A stretch of DNA of 11,962 nt from an uncultured Fidelibacterota bacterium (GTDB lineage Bacteria; Marinisomatota; Marinisomatia; Marinisomatales; UBA1611): positions 1 through 11,962 of the forward strand of contig CAJWPW010000015.1 in NCBI GenBank assembly GCA_913045415.1, read 5' to 3'. Each line of letters begins with the position of its first letter. Positions within the stretch are counted from its first letter, which is position 1. Under the pieces are notes generated by a model. It searched no databases. It saw only the letters and a program-made list of their open reading frames with translations, and was not told where the DNA came from. Both the position numbers and the translations under genes were made by a program. Below are positions 1 to 6,620 of this stretch, one piece after another.

Positions 1-1
1 C

Positions 2-628
2 AACCATGCCACGCCAATTATTGCGGGAAATGTGAGTTTTTACAATGAATCAAAAGGTGGCGCCATTCCTCCCAGCCCCATTTTGAGTTGTTTGGGCCGA
101 TTCAAAGATGTAAACAAAGCAGTACCGGCTCATTTCCAAAAATTGAATTCTGTTGTGTTAATGATCGGCGAACGAAAAAATGAATTGGGCGGTTCGGTTT
201 ATTATAGTCTGTATGATGAAATGGGTGCCAATATTCCGAAGCCTAATTTAGAAGAAGTAAAAAACCAAATATTCGCCCTAACCGATTGTATTGATGGTGG
301 CTTGGTTTTATCCTGCCATGATATTTCTGACGGTGGTGTTGCATCTGCCCTTGCGGAAATGACTTTTGGGAATGATATTGGTTGTGATATAAATATTGAT
401 AGCAACCTTTTAAATGAAAAATTATTATGGTCCGAAACGGGTGGCTTTATTTTAGAAATATCATTGGAAAATATTGATGGAATAAAAACCATATTTTCAC
501 ATGTTGAATTGGATGTTTATGAAATTGGAAAAACAATCGGCAATTTAATTCAAATAAATAACGTTGTTGGTTTGACTGTGAATAAAGCAAAAGAAGCGTG
601 GACAAATGGATTGCGTGAAAAACTTTAG
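2..628 (+). CDS. purL: Phosphoribosylformylglycinamidine synthase II, small-type PurL (C-terminal part only)
   Basis: This is the 3' end of the ATP-dependent synthetase subunit that turns FGAR into FGAM (step 4) using ammonia from PurQ. The reading frame is open from base 2, so the gene begins outside the window; about 208 residues are visible. The first residues read NHATPIIAGNVSFYNES, matching the conserved 'SGNVSLYNE' region of PurL. Further on are an LGGSVYYSL segment (the 'LGGSEY' motif) and SCHDISDGGVASALAEM, the diagnostic 'HDvSDGGLavALaEM' motif. The frame ends in AWTNGLREKL and TAG, with no glutaminase domain. This is therefore the small-type PurL that needs separate PurQ and PurS, which agrees with purQ downstream. 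The identification is firm; the true 5' end is unknown. Confidence 0.96.
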   Translation, partial: NHATPIIAGNVSFYNESKGGAIPPSPILSCLGRFKDVNKAVPAHFQKLNSVVLMIGERKNELGGSVYYSLYDEMGANIPKPNLEEVKNQIFALTDCIDGGLVLSCHDISDGGVASALAEMTFGNDIGCDINIDSNLLNEKLLWSETGGFILEISLENIDGIKTIFSHVELDVYEIGKTIGNLIQINNVVGLTVNKAKEAWTNGLREKL

Positions 629-630
629 AT

Positions 631-696
631 CCACGAAGACAGCAAGAGTGCAAAGAAATATTATGTTTTATCTTTGTGAGCTTTACGACTCTGTGG
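631..696. repeat. Decayed intergenic inverted repeat between purL and purM
   Basis: The arm at 631-656 (begins CCACGAAGAC) and the arm at 671-696 (begins TCTTTGTGAGCTTT, ends CTGTGG) pair as an imperfect inverted repeat. By eye 16 of 26 positions match, and the strongest pairing is at both ends of the arms. The loop is 14 nt. The CTTTGTGAGCTTT core (672-684) recurs exactly at 8261-8273. The composition resembles the widespread 'CTTTGTG...CTTTGTGG' family of intergenic palindromes in many bacterial genomes (recalled, not searched). It fills most of the 78-bp purL-purM gap and leaves no recognisable Shine-Dalgarno for purM. Confidence 0.6.
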
Positions 697-706
697 CAAA
701 AATAAA

Positions 707-1744
707 ATGAGCAATATAGATTACAAATCAGCCGGTGTTGATATTGATGCTGGAAACGAAGCCGTGGATCGCATTAAAGATGGGGTGAAATCAACTTTTA
801 CGTCCAATGTGCTTACAGGGCTCGGGAGTTTTGGTTCGCTCTACGATCTGAAACCTATTCTCGAAAAATATGATCATCCGGTAATGGTTCAAAGTATTGA
901 TGGTGTGGGGACAAAAACCATCATCGCTCGAAAACTGGGGAAATTTGATACTATCGGAATTGATTTATTGAGCGCCGCCGCCAACGATATTTTGGTCATG
1001 GGTGCGCGGCCCCTTACTTTTCTGGACTATATTGCAAACGACAAACTAAAGCCGAAAATTGTAGAAGAAATTGTATCCGGAATGGTAAAGGCGTGCAAAG
1101 AAACGGGGGTCTCTTTGGTCGGTGGTGAAACAGCCGAAATGCCCGACACTTATCTTCCCGGTGAGCACGACCTGGTGGGCATCATCACCGGTGTGGTGGA
1201 AAAAGAAAAAATCATTACCGGGGAAAGCATCAAACCCGGCAATGTCGTGTTGGGGCTGGCTTCCAACGGCCTGCACACCAATGGTTATTCATTTGCGCGG
1301 AAACTCTTTTTCGAAATTGGCGGTTATGATGTGAATGATACGATCCCGAAATTGGAAAAATCGGTAGGCCTTACATTGCTTGAACCCCACATCAATTATA
1401 CTAATCATGTCTTTGCCGTTTTAAATAATGAGATTGACATCAAAGGCGTTGCACATATTACCGGTGGTGGATTGATTGAAAACATACCGCGAATTTTACC
1501 GGACGGGTGCGGCGTGAAAATTCAAAAAGGATCCTGGCCCATTCTCCCTGTTTTTGATGTAATGCAATCTATTGGTGATGTGGATGAAGATGAAATGTTT
1601 CGTTCTTTCAATATGGGTGTCGGGATGGTCTTCGTTGTTGATTCTAACGATGTGGGTTATGTAAAAGGTGCCCTGATAGAGTTGGCGGAAGTTTATAAGA
1701 TTGGTTCCGTTGTCGGTGGAAAGAAACATGTTACCCTTAAATAA
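707..1744 (+). CDS. purM: Phosphoribosylformylglycinamidine cyclo-ligase (AIR synthetase)
   Basis: PurM closes the imidazole ring: FGAM + ATP gives AIR (step 5), in the cytosol. The 345-residue product has the usual family length. The N-terminus DYKSAGVDIDAGNEAVDRIK (residues 5-24) matches the canonical 'YkdAGVDIdaGn..V..IK' opening, which supports the ATG at 707. Other family motifs are GLGSFGSLYDL (38-48), SIDGVGTK (63-70, nucleotide-site loop), NDILVMGARPLTFLDYIA (93-110) and VGGETAEMP (138-146). A glycine-rich TGGGLIENIPR segment lies in the C-terminal half. No clear Shine-Dalgarno precedes the ATG because the upstream gap is occupied by an inverted repeat. PurM is homologous in fold to PurL, which lies directly upstream. 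Nothing suggests damage. Confidence 0.98.
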   Translation: MSNIDYKSAGVDIDAGNEAVDRIKDGVKSTFTSNVLTGLGSFGSLYDLKPILEKYDHPVMVQSIDGVGTKTIIARKLGKFDTIGIDLLSAAANDILVMGARPLTFLDYIANDKLKPKIVEEIVSGMVKACKETGVSLVGGETAEMPDTYLPGEHDLVGIITGVVEKEKIITGESIKPGNVVLGLASNGLHTNGYSFARKLFFEIGGYDVNDTIPKLEKSVGLTLLEPHINYTNHVFAVLNNEIDIKGVAHITGGGLIENIPRILPDGCGVKIQKGSWPILPVFDVMQSIGDVDEDEMFRSFNMGVGMVFVVDSNDVGYVKGALIELAEVYKIGSVVGGKKHVTLK

Positions 1745-1777
1745 AATTACCAAAGCATAAATAGCCCGAAGTAACAT

Positions 1778-2647
1778 ATGAAAATTTTTCACAATACAAC
1801 GGACATCAAGGAGATAAAGCATTATTTTGATAATGTAAAAAACCCTTTTGTTATAAAAAATGCTGTAAACAGCAGAATTGATGTGAGCTATTTAAATAAT
1901 TATTTTGGTGATCAAAATATTACATTCCTTAATGATCAATCTGAGCAAGAAAATCTAAAGCTCTCAGATTTTATAGAAAAAATTGATTCAGGATCAAAAT
2001 ATAGGCTAAGAGCAAATACAAAAATTGGGAACCTTATAGTTGATCATATTGATACAAGTTACATTCAGAAGATTAAAAACACAAAGAAGCGCTTTTTAGA
2101 CTATCTATTATCTTTTGGGAAAACATCTAGGCAACATACCTTATTTTTAAGCACTAAAGACTGCGTATTTGCAAAACATGCCCATGTAACATCTGGATTA
2201 ATAATACAATTACATGAAAGTAAAAAATGGTACCTTTCAAAAACACGTGATAATTTTTGGCAGGTAAAATATAAACGAGTTATCTTCCCCACACCGCTCT
2301 ATATCATTGATAAAAAAATAAATAATGAGGATGTAGTTACACTTGACCCCGGTGATATGATCTATATACCCGCCTACTGGTTTCATTATACAACTTCCAA
2401 AAATACCAATATCAGCTACAGCCACTTTTTTACAGAACCAATGTCTTACTATCTAAAAAATTCATTTCTCATGCTTGCCTATCAATCAATAACAAATTCA
2501 ATATATTCTTTTGTTCTAGCTATACAACAAGAACCTGAGGAAAATATTTTTCACAAGCATGATCTAATTCATAAATGTAATAAAATAAGAAATAAGGAAA
2601 AAAGATTAGAGGCCTTAGAATATTTTAGAAGCAATGACTTCTCATAA
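1778..2647 (+). CDS. Cupin_8 / JmjC-like (FIH-type) protein inserted in the purine operon
   Basis: A 289-residue protein not belonging to purine synthesis. The N-terminus has the cupin_8 opening (NPFVIKNAV, 22-30, then YLNNYFGDQNITFLND). The C-terminal cupin motif LDPGDMIYIPAYWFHYTTS (189-207) closely resembles human FIH 'VGPGDVLYIPMYWWHHIES'. Aligned without gaps to FIH, H134 corresponds to ligand H199, K149 to the 2-oxoglutarate-binding K214, and H203 to ligand H279. The Asp ligand (D201) is replaced by H136, giving HAH instead of HxD. By hand count 29.5% of bases 1801-2640 are G or C, far below the neighbouring pur genes. The gene lies 33 bp after purM and 18 bp before purQ, so it is probably co-transcribed. 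Family membership is well supported. Substrate, activity (protein or RNA hydroxylase, or non-catalytic) and any purine link are unknown; horizontal acquisition is inference. Confidence 0.85.
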   Translation: MKIFHNTTDIKEIKHYFDNVKNPFVIKNAVNSRIDVSYLNNYFGDQNITFLNDQSEQENLKLSDFIEKIDSGSKYRLRANTKIGNLIVDHIDTSYIQKIKNTKKRFLDYLLSFGKTSRQHTLFLSTKDCVFAKHAHVTSGLIIQLHESKKWYLSKTRDNFWQVKYKRVIFPTPLYIIDKKINNEDVVTLDPGDMIYIPAYWFHYTTSKNTNISYSHFFTEPMSYYLKNSFLMLAYQSITNSIYSFVLAIQQEPEENIFHKHDLIHKCNKIRNKEKRLEALEYFRSNDFS

Positions 2648-2652
2648 ATCGC

Positions 2653-2658
2653 AAGGGG
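2653..2658 (+). promoter_or_regulatory. Ribosome binding site for purQ (TTG start)
   Basis: AAGGGG lies 7 nt before a TTG codon at 2666 that begins the MKKIINIAIIQFPGSN reading, the expected PurQ N-terminus. It decides the unusual TTG start and is one of the few clear Shine-Dalgarno sites in the window. Confidence 0.7.
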
Positions 2659-2665
2659 CTATACA

Positions 2666-3931
2666 TTGAAAAAAATTATAAATATTGCCATCATCCAATT
2701 CCCCGGTTCAAATACAGAGCGAGAAACCCTTATGGCCTGCAGGCGTGTAGGATTAAACCCGGTCGAATTTTTATGGAATGAGTCGGCAGAAAAATTGTCT
2801 GATTTTAATGGTTATGTGATTGTGGGCGGTTTTGCTTATGAAGATCGTTCCCGTGCCGGCGTGATTGCGGCGCTCGATCCGATCATGAAACTGATCAAGA
2901 TTGAAGCAGAAAAAGGGAAACCTGTTTTAGGCATCTGCAATGGGGCACAAATCTTGGTGGAAAGCGGGCTCGTTCCTGGGCTGGATGGCCATCGTGTGGG
3001 GGTTGCGCTGACAGACAATAAACGTGTAAAGGGTGGCCATGTTATCGGTGTCGGCTACTATAATACATGGGTGAATTTGAAACTGTCCGCACCTTCATAC
3101 CGCTGTGCCTTTACGCGGCAGTTGAGCACCGATGATATCATCAACATCCCCCTGGCCCATGGCGAAGGACGATTTATTATTCCCGATAAGCTCTTGGGAA
3201 AAATGATTGCCAACGACCAAACTGTATATCGTTATTGTGATGATGATGGAAATGTGGTTGATGAGTTTCCAACGAACCCCAATGGATCTATGCACAACCT
3301 GGCGGCGGTGTGTAATCCCGCTGGGAACGTCATGGCTATGATGCCCCATCCGGAACGGACGGAAAATGGAGATGGAATTTTTTCATCCATGAAAGATTTT
3401 ATCGAAAACGAAAATCCGTTGACCGATCATACCCTGTCCTTTGAGCGTCCCCATTATGAAGTAGTAAACTATAATCCAAATGATGATGATGCCGAATGGA
3501 TTATAGACATGATCATTACAGATAACGAAGCGTCATCTGTTCATAATACGCTGGTTCGCTTAGACCATGATGTTTCCATCACGCGGCAGACCCATTGGGA
3601 AATTTCCGTAGTTGGCGACCGGGAATCCATCCTGAAAGAAATTGATGCTACCGGGGAACTCTATAATTCCAACAAAGAATTCATCAGCAAAACCACATCT
3701 ATGCAAAACACAATATCCTTCCTGGTTCGGCAAAAAGAAGACATGGTTGGACGGGCAAAATTTGAATCCCTGACAGAGCGATTTGAAATCGGCGGAATTA
3801 CCAAAATAAAACGCGGCGTCATATGGAATATCACTGTAAACAGCGGTAACTTGGAAAATGTTTTAGGCAACCTTTTAGATACACACATATTTTTCAACCC
3901 ATTATCTCATGAATGCTATCGAATCAACTGA
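2666..3931 (+). CDS. purQ: FGAM synthase glutaminase subunit PurQ with C-terminal tandem PurS-like extension
   Basis: PurQ hydrolyses glutamine and channels ammonia to PurL (step 4). Residues 1-~250 are a full class I glutaminase: IIQFPGSNTERE (9-20), VGGFAYEDRSRAG (53-65), nucleophile C91 in GICNGAQ, and H228/E230 in MMPHPERTENGD. Usual PurQ length is about 220-260; this protein is 421. Residues ~347-420 look like PurS: FLVRQKEDMVGRAKFESL at the start and FFNPLSHECYRI at the end, comparable to PurS 'YVTLKPGVLDPQGRAVEGAL...LLANPVIEDYEIE'. Residues ~275-341 show the same predicted beta-alpha-beta-beta-alpha-beta pattern, with HWEISVVGD answering IWNITVNSG and ELYNSNKEFISK answering IFFNPLSHECYR. 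I read this as PurQ fused to two PurS units, which small-type PurL would need. The start is TTG with a good AAGGGG site. The PurQ identity is certain; the tandem PurS reading is inference from aligning by eye. Confidence 0.95.
   Translation: MKKIINIAIIQFPGSNTERETLMACRRVGLNPVEFLWNESAEKLSDFNGYVIVGGFAYEDRSRAGVIAALDPIMKLIKIEAEKGKPVLGICNGAQILVESGLVPGLDGHRVGVALTDNKRVKGGHVIGVGYYNTWVNLKLSAPSYRCAFTRQLSTDDIINIPLAHGEGRFIIPDKLLGKMIANDQTVYRYCDDDGNVVDEFPTNPNGSMHNLAAVCNPAGNVMAMMPHPERTENGDGIFSSMKDFIENENPLTDHTLSFERPHYEVVNYNPNDDDAEWIIDMIITDNEASSVHNTLVRLDHDVSITRQTHWEISVVGDRESILKEIDATGELYNSNKEFISKTTSMQNTISFLVRQKEDMVGRAKFESLTERFEIGGITKIKRGVIWNITVNSGNLENVLGNLLDTHIFFNPLSHECYRIN
3488..3925 (+). other. Tandem PurS-like domains at the end of PurQ
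   Basis: This marks the coding part of PurQ residues ~275-420. Unit 1 is about 3488-3688 and unit 2 about 3704-3925. Unit 2 has the PurS features (early GRAKFESL helix, 'ITKIKRG' strand turn, final NPLSHECYRI strand). Unit 1 aligns to unit 2 around a shared Trp (W311 and W387) but has drifted further. PurS normally acts as a homodimer bridging PurL and PurQ, so two units in one chain would form an internal dimer. Confidence 0.6.
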
Positions 3932-4895
3932 ACACTATAAAGACCGCATCAAAGCGGAACTGAATAACACCTTAACCAAAACGTCTTTGGCTCGTGGATC
4001 CAAGCGAACCGGGAAAGTTCGGGACCAATATGATTTCGGCGACAAAGTTGCGCTCATTACTACCGATCGTCAAAGCGCCTTTGACCGCGTTTTAGCATCC
4101 ATTCCATTTAAAGGACAAGTCCTAAATCTCACCAGCGCATGGTGGTTTGACCAGACGAAAGATATTATTCCAAATCAAGTAATTGATGTCCCTGATCCTA
4201 ACGTGACGTTGGCGAAAAAATGTGATGTCTTTCCCATTGAATTTGTGGTTCGTGGATATATTACCGGCAGCACCAGCACGTCACTCTGGACAGTTTATAA
4301 TAAGGATAACCGCACATATTGTGGAAATGATTTACCGGAAGGCTTAGTGAAAAATCAAAAATTAACTGCCAACATGCTCACACCCACCACCAAAGAAGAA
4401 CATCACGATCGACCCATTGCCCCTGATGAGATAGTAAGCGAAGGATGGATGACACAAGAAGATTGGGATTATTGCAGCCAGAAAGCATTAGAACTTTTTG
4501 CGTTCGGACAAAAGAAAGCTGCGGAAAGCGGCATGATATTGGTGGATACCAAATACGAAATGGGCCGGGATTCAAGTGGTGAAATAATGCTTATTGATGA
4601 AATCCACACACCGGACTCAAGCCGTTACTGGATTGCCAAAACCTATGGTGAACGAATGGCAGCCGGACAAGAACCCCAGAATATTGATAAAGAATTTTTA
4701 CGACTTTGGTTTGTGGATAATTGTGATCCCTATAATGATGAAACATTGCCGGAAGCACCGGAAGAATTGGTGGCTGAACTTTCGAGCCGCTATATCTATT
4801 TATATGAAACCATAACGGGCAGGTTGTTTCCTTTTCCTGATTCGGGAAAACCTGTTAATGAACGAATTAATGAAAATTTGAAGGAAGTATTATGA
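3909..4895 (+). CDS. purC: SAICAR synthetase, long (Bacteroidota/yeast-like) form
   Basis: PurC condenses CAIR with aspartate using ATP to give SAICAR. At 328 residues it is of the long form; E. coli-type PurC is about 240. Visible motifs are GKVRDQYDFGDKVALITTDR (35-54), SAFDRVLASIPFKGQVLN (56-73), EFVVRGYITGSTSTSLW (111-127), LVDTKYEMG (211-219) and LIDEIHTPDSSRYW (228-241). The last is the metal/nucleotide and aspartate-site block typical of the family. The ATG at 3909 lies 23 bp inside purQ, and no Shine-Dalgarno is obvious. The first ~20 residues precede the conserved region, so a slightly shorter start is possible. The stop codon overlaps the purE start as ATGA. The neighbour is a class II PurE, the same order as the animal PAICS fusion protein. 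Confidence 0.98.
   Translation: MNAIESTEHYKDRIKAELNNTLTKTSLARGSKRTGKVRDQYDFGDKVALITTDRQSAFDRVLASIPFKGQVLNLTSAWWFDQTKDIIPNQVIDVPDPNVTLAKKCDVFPIEFVVRGYITGSTSTSLWTVYNKDNRTYCGNDLPEGLVKNQKLTANMLTPTTKEEHHDRPIAPDEIVSEGWMTQEDWDYCSQKALELFAFGQKKAAESGMILVDTKYEMGRDSSGEIMLIDEIHTPDSSRYWIAKTYGERMAAGQEPQNIDKEFLRLWFVDNCDPYNDETLPEAPEELVAELSSRYIYLYETITGRLFPFPDSGKPVNERINENLKEVL
4881..4887 (+). promoter_or_regulatory. Ribosome binding site for purE
   Basis: AAGGAAG within the last codons of purC lies 4 nt before the ATG at 4892 (7 nt measured from the GGA core). It fixes the PurE start that overlaps the purC stop as ATGA and suggests translational coupling. Confidence 0.6.
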
Positions 4896-5278
4896 AAACA
4901 GTAATAATTATGGGTTCCAAGTCCGACGAACCCCATGCAAAGAAAATTACAAATAAATTAGATGAATACGGCATTACCTGGGAACAGCATGCAGCATCGG
5001 CACACAAACAGCCGTTGCAAGTTTTAGAAATTTTAACCGCGAATAAAGATGAAAAAGATATTGTGTATATCACTATCGCTGGGCGGTCCAATGCCTTATC
5101 CGGATTTGTGGCCGCCAATTGTGAATTTCCAACCATTGGATGTCCACCCTTTTCAGATAAAACAGATATGCTGGTGAATGTTCATTCCACATTGCAGATG
5201 CCAAGCAATACACCGGTCTTGACAATTCTCGATCCGGGTAATTGTGCTTTAGCGGTTAAAAGAATTTTCGGTGTCTGA
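4892..5278 (+). CDS. purE: Class II PurE: AIR carboxylase using CO2
   Basis: A 128-residue PurE-fold protein, shorter than bacterial class I PurE (about 160). It has the common GSKSD loop (8-12) and SAHK (36-39). In place of the class I 'AGGAAHLPGM' motif it has TIAGRSNALSGFVAAN (61-76) and PTIGCPPFSDK (80-90). These match the class II signature of the animal PAICS carboxylase domain ('AGRSNGLGPVMSGN', 'CPP'). Class II enzymes convert AIR + CO2 directly to CAIR and need neither PurK nor N5-CAIR. Treponema denticola is an established bacterial example. No purK occurs in the window. The protein ends in AVKRIFGV, like the 'QIFG' end of the animal domain. The stop lies 8 bp inside purB. Assignment as class II is strong from motifs. 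Confidence 0.95.
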   Translation: MKTVIIMGSKSDEPHAKKITNKLDEYGITWEQHAASAHKQPLQVLEILTANKDEKDIVYITIAGRSNALSGFVAANCEFPTIGCPPFSDKTDMLVNVHSTLQMPSNTPVLTILDPGNCALAVKRIFGV

Positions 5279-6620
5279 TCATCTGAATGCGGTTTCGCCA
5301 CTGGACGGACGCTATAGCAGTAGCGTAAAGTATCTGTCCGCCTACTTTTCCGAATCAGCGCTCATGCGCTACCGCCTGAAAGTTGAGATTGAATATCTTA
5401 TTGCTCTAGGCAGAGAAAAATCTATTAAAAAGCTTCCGACCTTTTCAAAAGGCGAACAAGCGCGACTTCGGAAAATATATCAAAACTTTAATTCCACCGG
5501 TGCAGAAAAAGTAAAAGAAATTGAAGCCACTACTAACCATGATGTAAAGGCAATTGAGTATTACATTCAAGGGAAAGTAAGGAAAAGTCTTCACCCCTGG
5601 ATTCATTTTGCCTTGACGTCGGAAGATGTGAATAATTTGTCCTATTCGCTCATGTGGCAGGACGGGTTATCTCTGGTTTTTTTACCGGCGCTTCGGTCAG
5701 TAAACAAAGAACTAAAGAAAATGGCTCGGAAATATAAAAACGCATCCATGCTGGCGCTGACCCACGGCCAGCCCGCGACGCCCACAACCTTCGGAAAAGA
5801 ATTGGCCGTCTTCTGCGCCCGGTTGGAGCGACAAATCGACCAGATCAAAACACATAAACTATTGGGGAAATTCGGCGGCGCCACAGGAACATGGTCCGCC
5901 CATATGGCGGTGTATCCAAAAACAAACTGGACTTCCTTCGCATCCAAATTCATTAAATCGCTCGGACTTGAGCCGAATCTGGTCACCACCCAGATCGAAT
6001 CCCACGATTCCGCCGTAGAAAGCTATCACCAAGTAGTTCGTGTTAATTCCATCCTGACCGATCTCTGTCGGGACATGTGGTCTTATATCAGCCGTGGGAT
6101 TTTAGGACAAAAAAAAGTGGCCGGCGAAGTGGGCTCATCTACCATGCCCCATAAAATCAACCCCATCCAATTTGAAAATGCGGAAGGCAATATGGGTCTC
6201 GCCAATGCGCTTCTAAATCATTTTGCCACCAAACTTCCTATTTCACGAATGCAGCGGGATCTCACCGATTCAACCACTTTACGAAACCAGGGTGTGGCTT
6301 TGGGACATTCCTATTTAGCCCTGCAGAATATTTTAAAGGGCTTGAGCCGGATTACTATTAACAAAACCCAAATGTTGAAAGAGCTGGATAACCATTGGGA
6401 AGTATTGACCGAAGCAATTCAGACAATCCTGCGAAAATCCGGAAAAACGAATGCTTACGAACAGCTAAAAAAATTGACCCGCGGAGAATCCATAAATGCA
6501 GGATCCTTGGCAAAATTCATATCTGAATTGAAGATTTCTGATGAACATAAACGAACATTATTAAATCTTACACCAAAATCATATACTGGGCTTTCATCTA
6601 AACTTGTGGATTTAATCTAA
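5271..6620 (+). CDS. purB: Adenylosuccinate lyase, E. coli-type
   Basis: PurB acts twice: it splits SAICAR to AICAR plus fumarate, and adenylosuccinate to AMP plus fumarate. The 449-residue product is close to the 456 of E. coli PurB and is alignable along its length: LNAVSPLDGRY (5-15), EATTNHDVKAIEYY (85-98), HFALTSEDVNNLSYSLM (112-128), LTHGQPATPTTFGKE (163-177, catalytic His165). The fumarase/ASL-superfamily signature GSSTMPHKINPIQFENAEGN (288-307) has the flexible-loop serines 289/290. It begins at GTG 5271, which overlaps the end of purE by 8 bp; this start gives the expected 'LTAVSPVDGRY'-type opening. It ends in TAA sharing one base with the purF ATG (TAATG), so purE, purB and purF are probably translationally coupled. 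Confidence 0.98.
   Translation: MSDHLNAVSPLDGRYSSSVKYLSAYFSESALMRYRLKVEIEYLIALGREKSIKKLPTFSKGEQARLRKIYQNFNSTGAEKVKEIEATTNHDVKAIEYYIQGKVRKSLHPWIHFALTSEDVNNLSYSLMWQDGLSLVFLPALRSVNKELKKMARKYKNASMLALTHGQPATPTTFGKELAVFCARLERQIDQIKTHKLLGKFGGATGTWSAHMAVYPKTNWTSFASKFIKSLGLEPNLVTTQIESHDSAVESYHQVVRVNSILTDLCRDMWSYISRGILGQKKVAGEVGSSTMPHKINPIQFENAEGNMGLANALLNHFATKLPISRMQRDLTDSTTLRNQGVALGHSYLALQNILKGLSRITINKTQMLKELDNHWEVLTEAIQTILRKSGKTNAYEQLKKLTRGESINAGSLAKFISELKISDEHKRTLLNLTPKSYTGLSSKLVDLI

Noticed and set aside
2..628. Large, fused E. coli-type PurL
   Set aside because: The reading frame stops directly after the synthetase C-terminus with no glutaminase domain, and a separate purQ is present.
1496..1822. 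Minus-strand ORF of 108 aa across the purM end and JmjC start
   Set aside because: It is antisense to two supported genes and has no recognisable domain.
4892..5278. Truncated class I PurE
   Set aside because: The short length and the missing class I motif are explained by class II features (AGRSN, CPP), and both ends look natural.
5642..5989. Minus-strand ORF of 115 aa inside purB
   Set aside because: It is antisense to conserved purB sequence with no motif or ribosome binding site.
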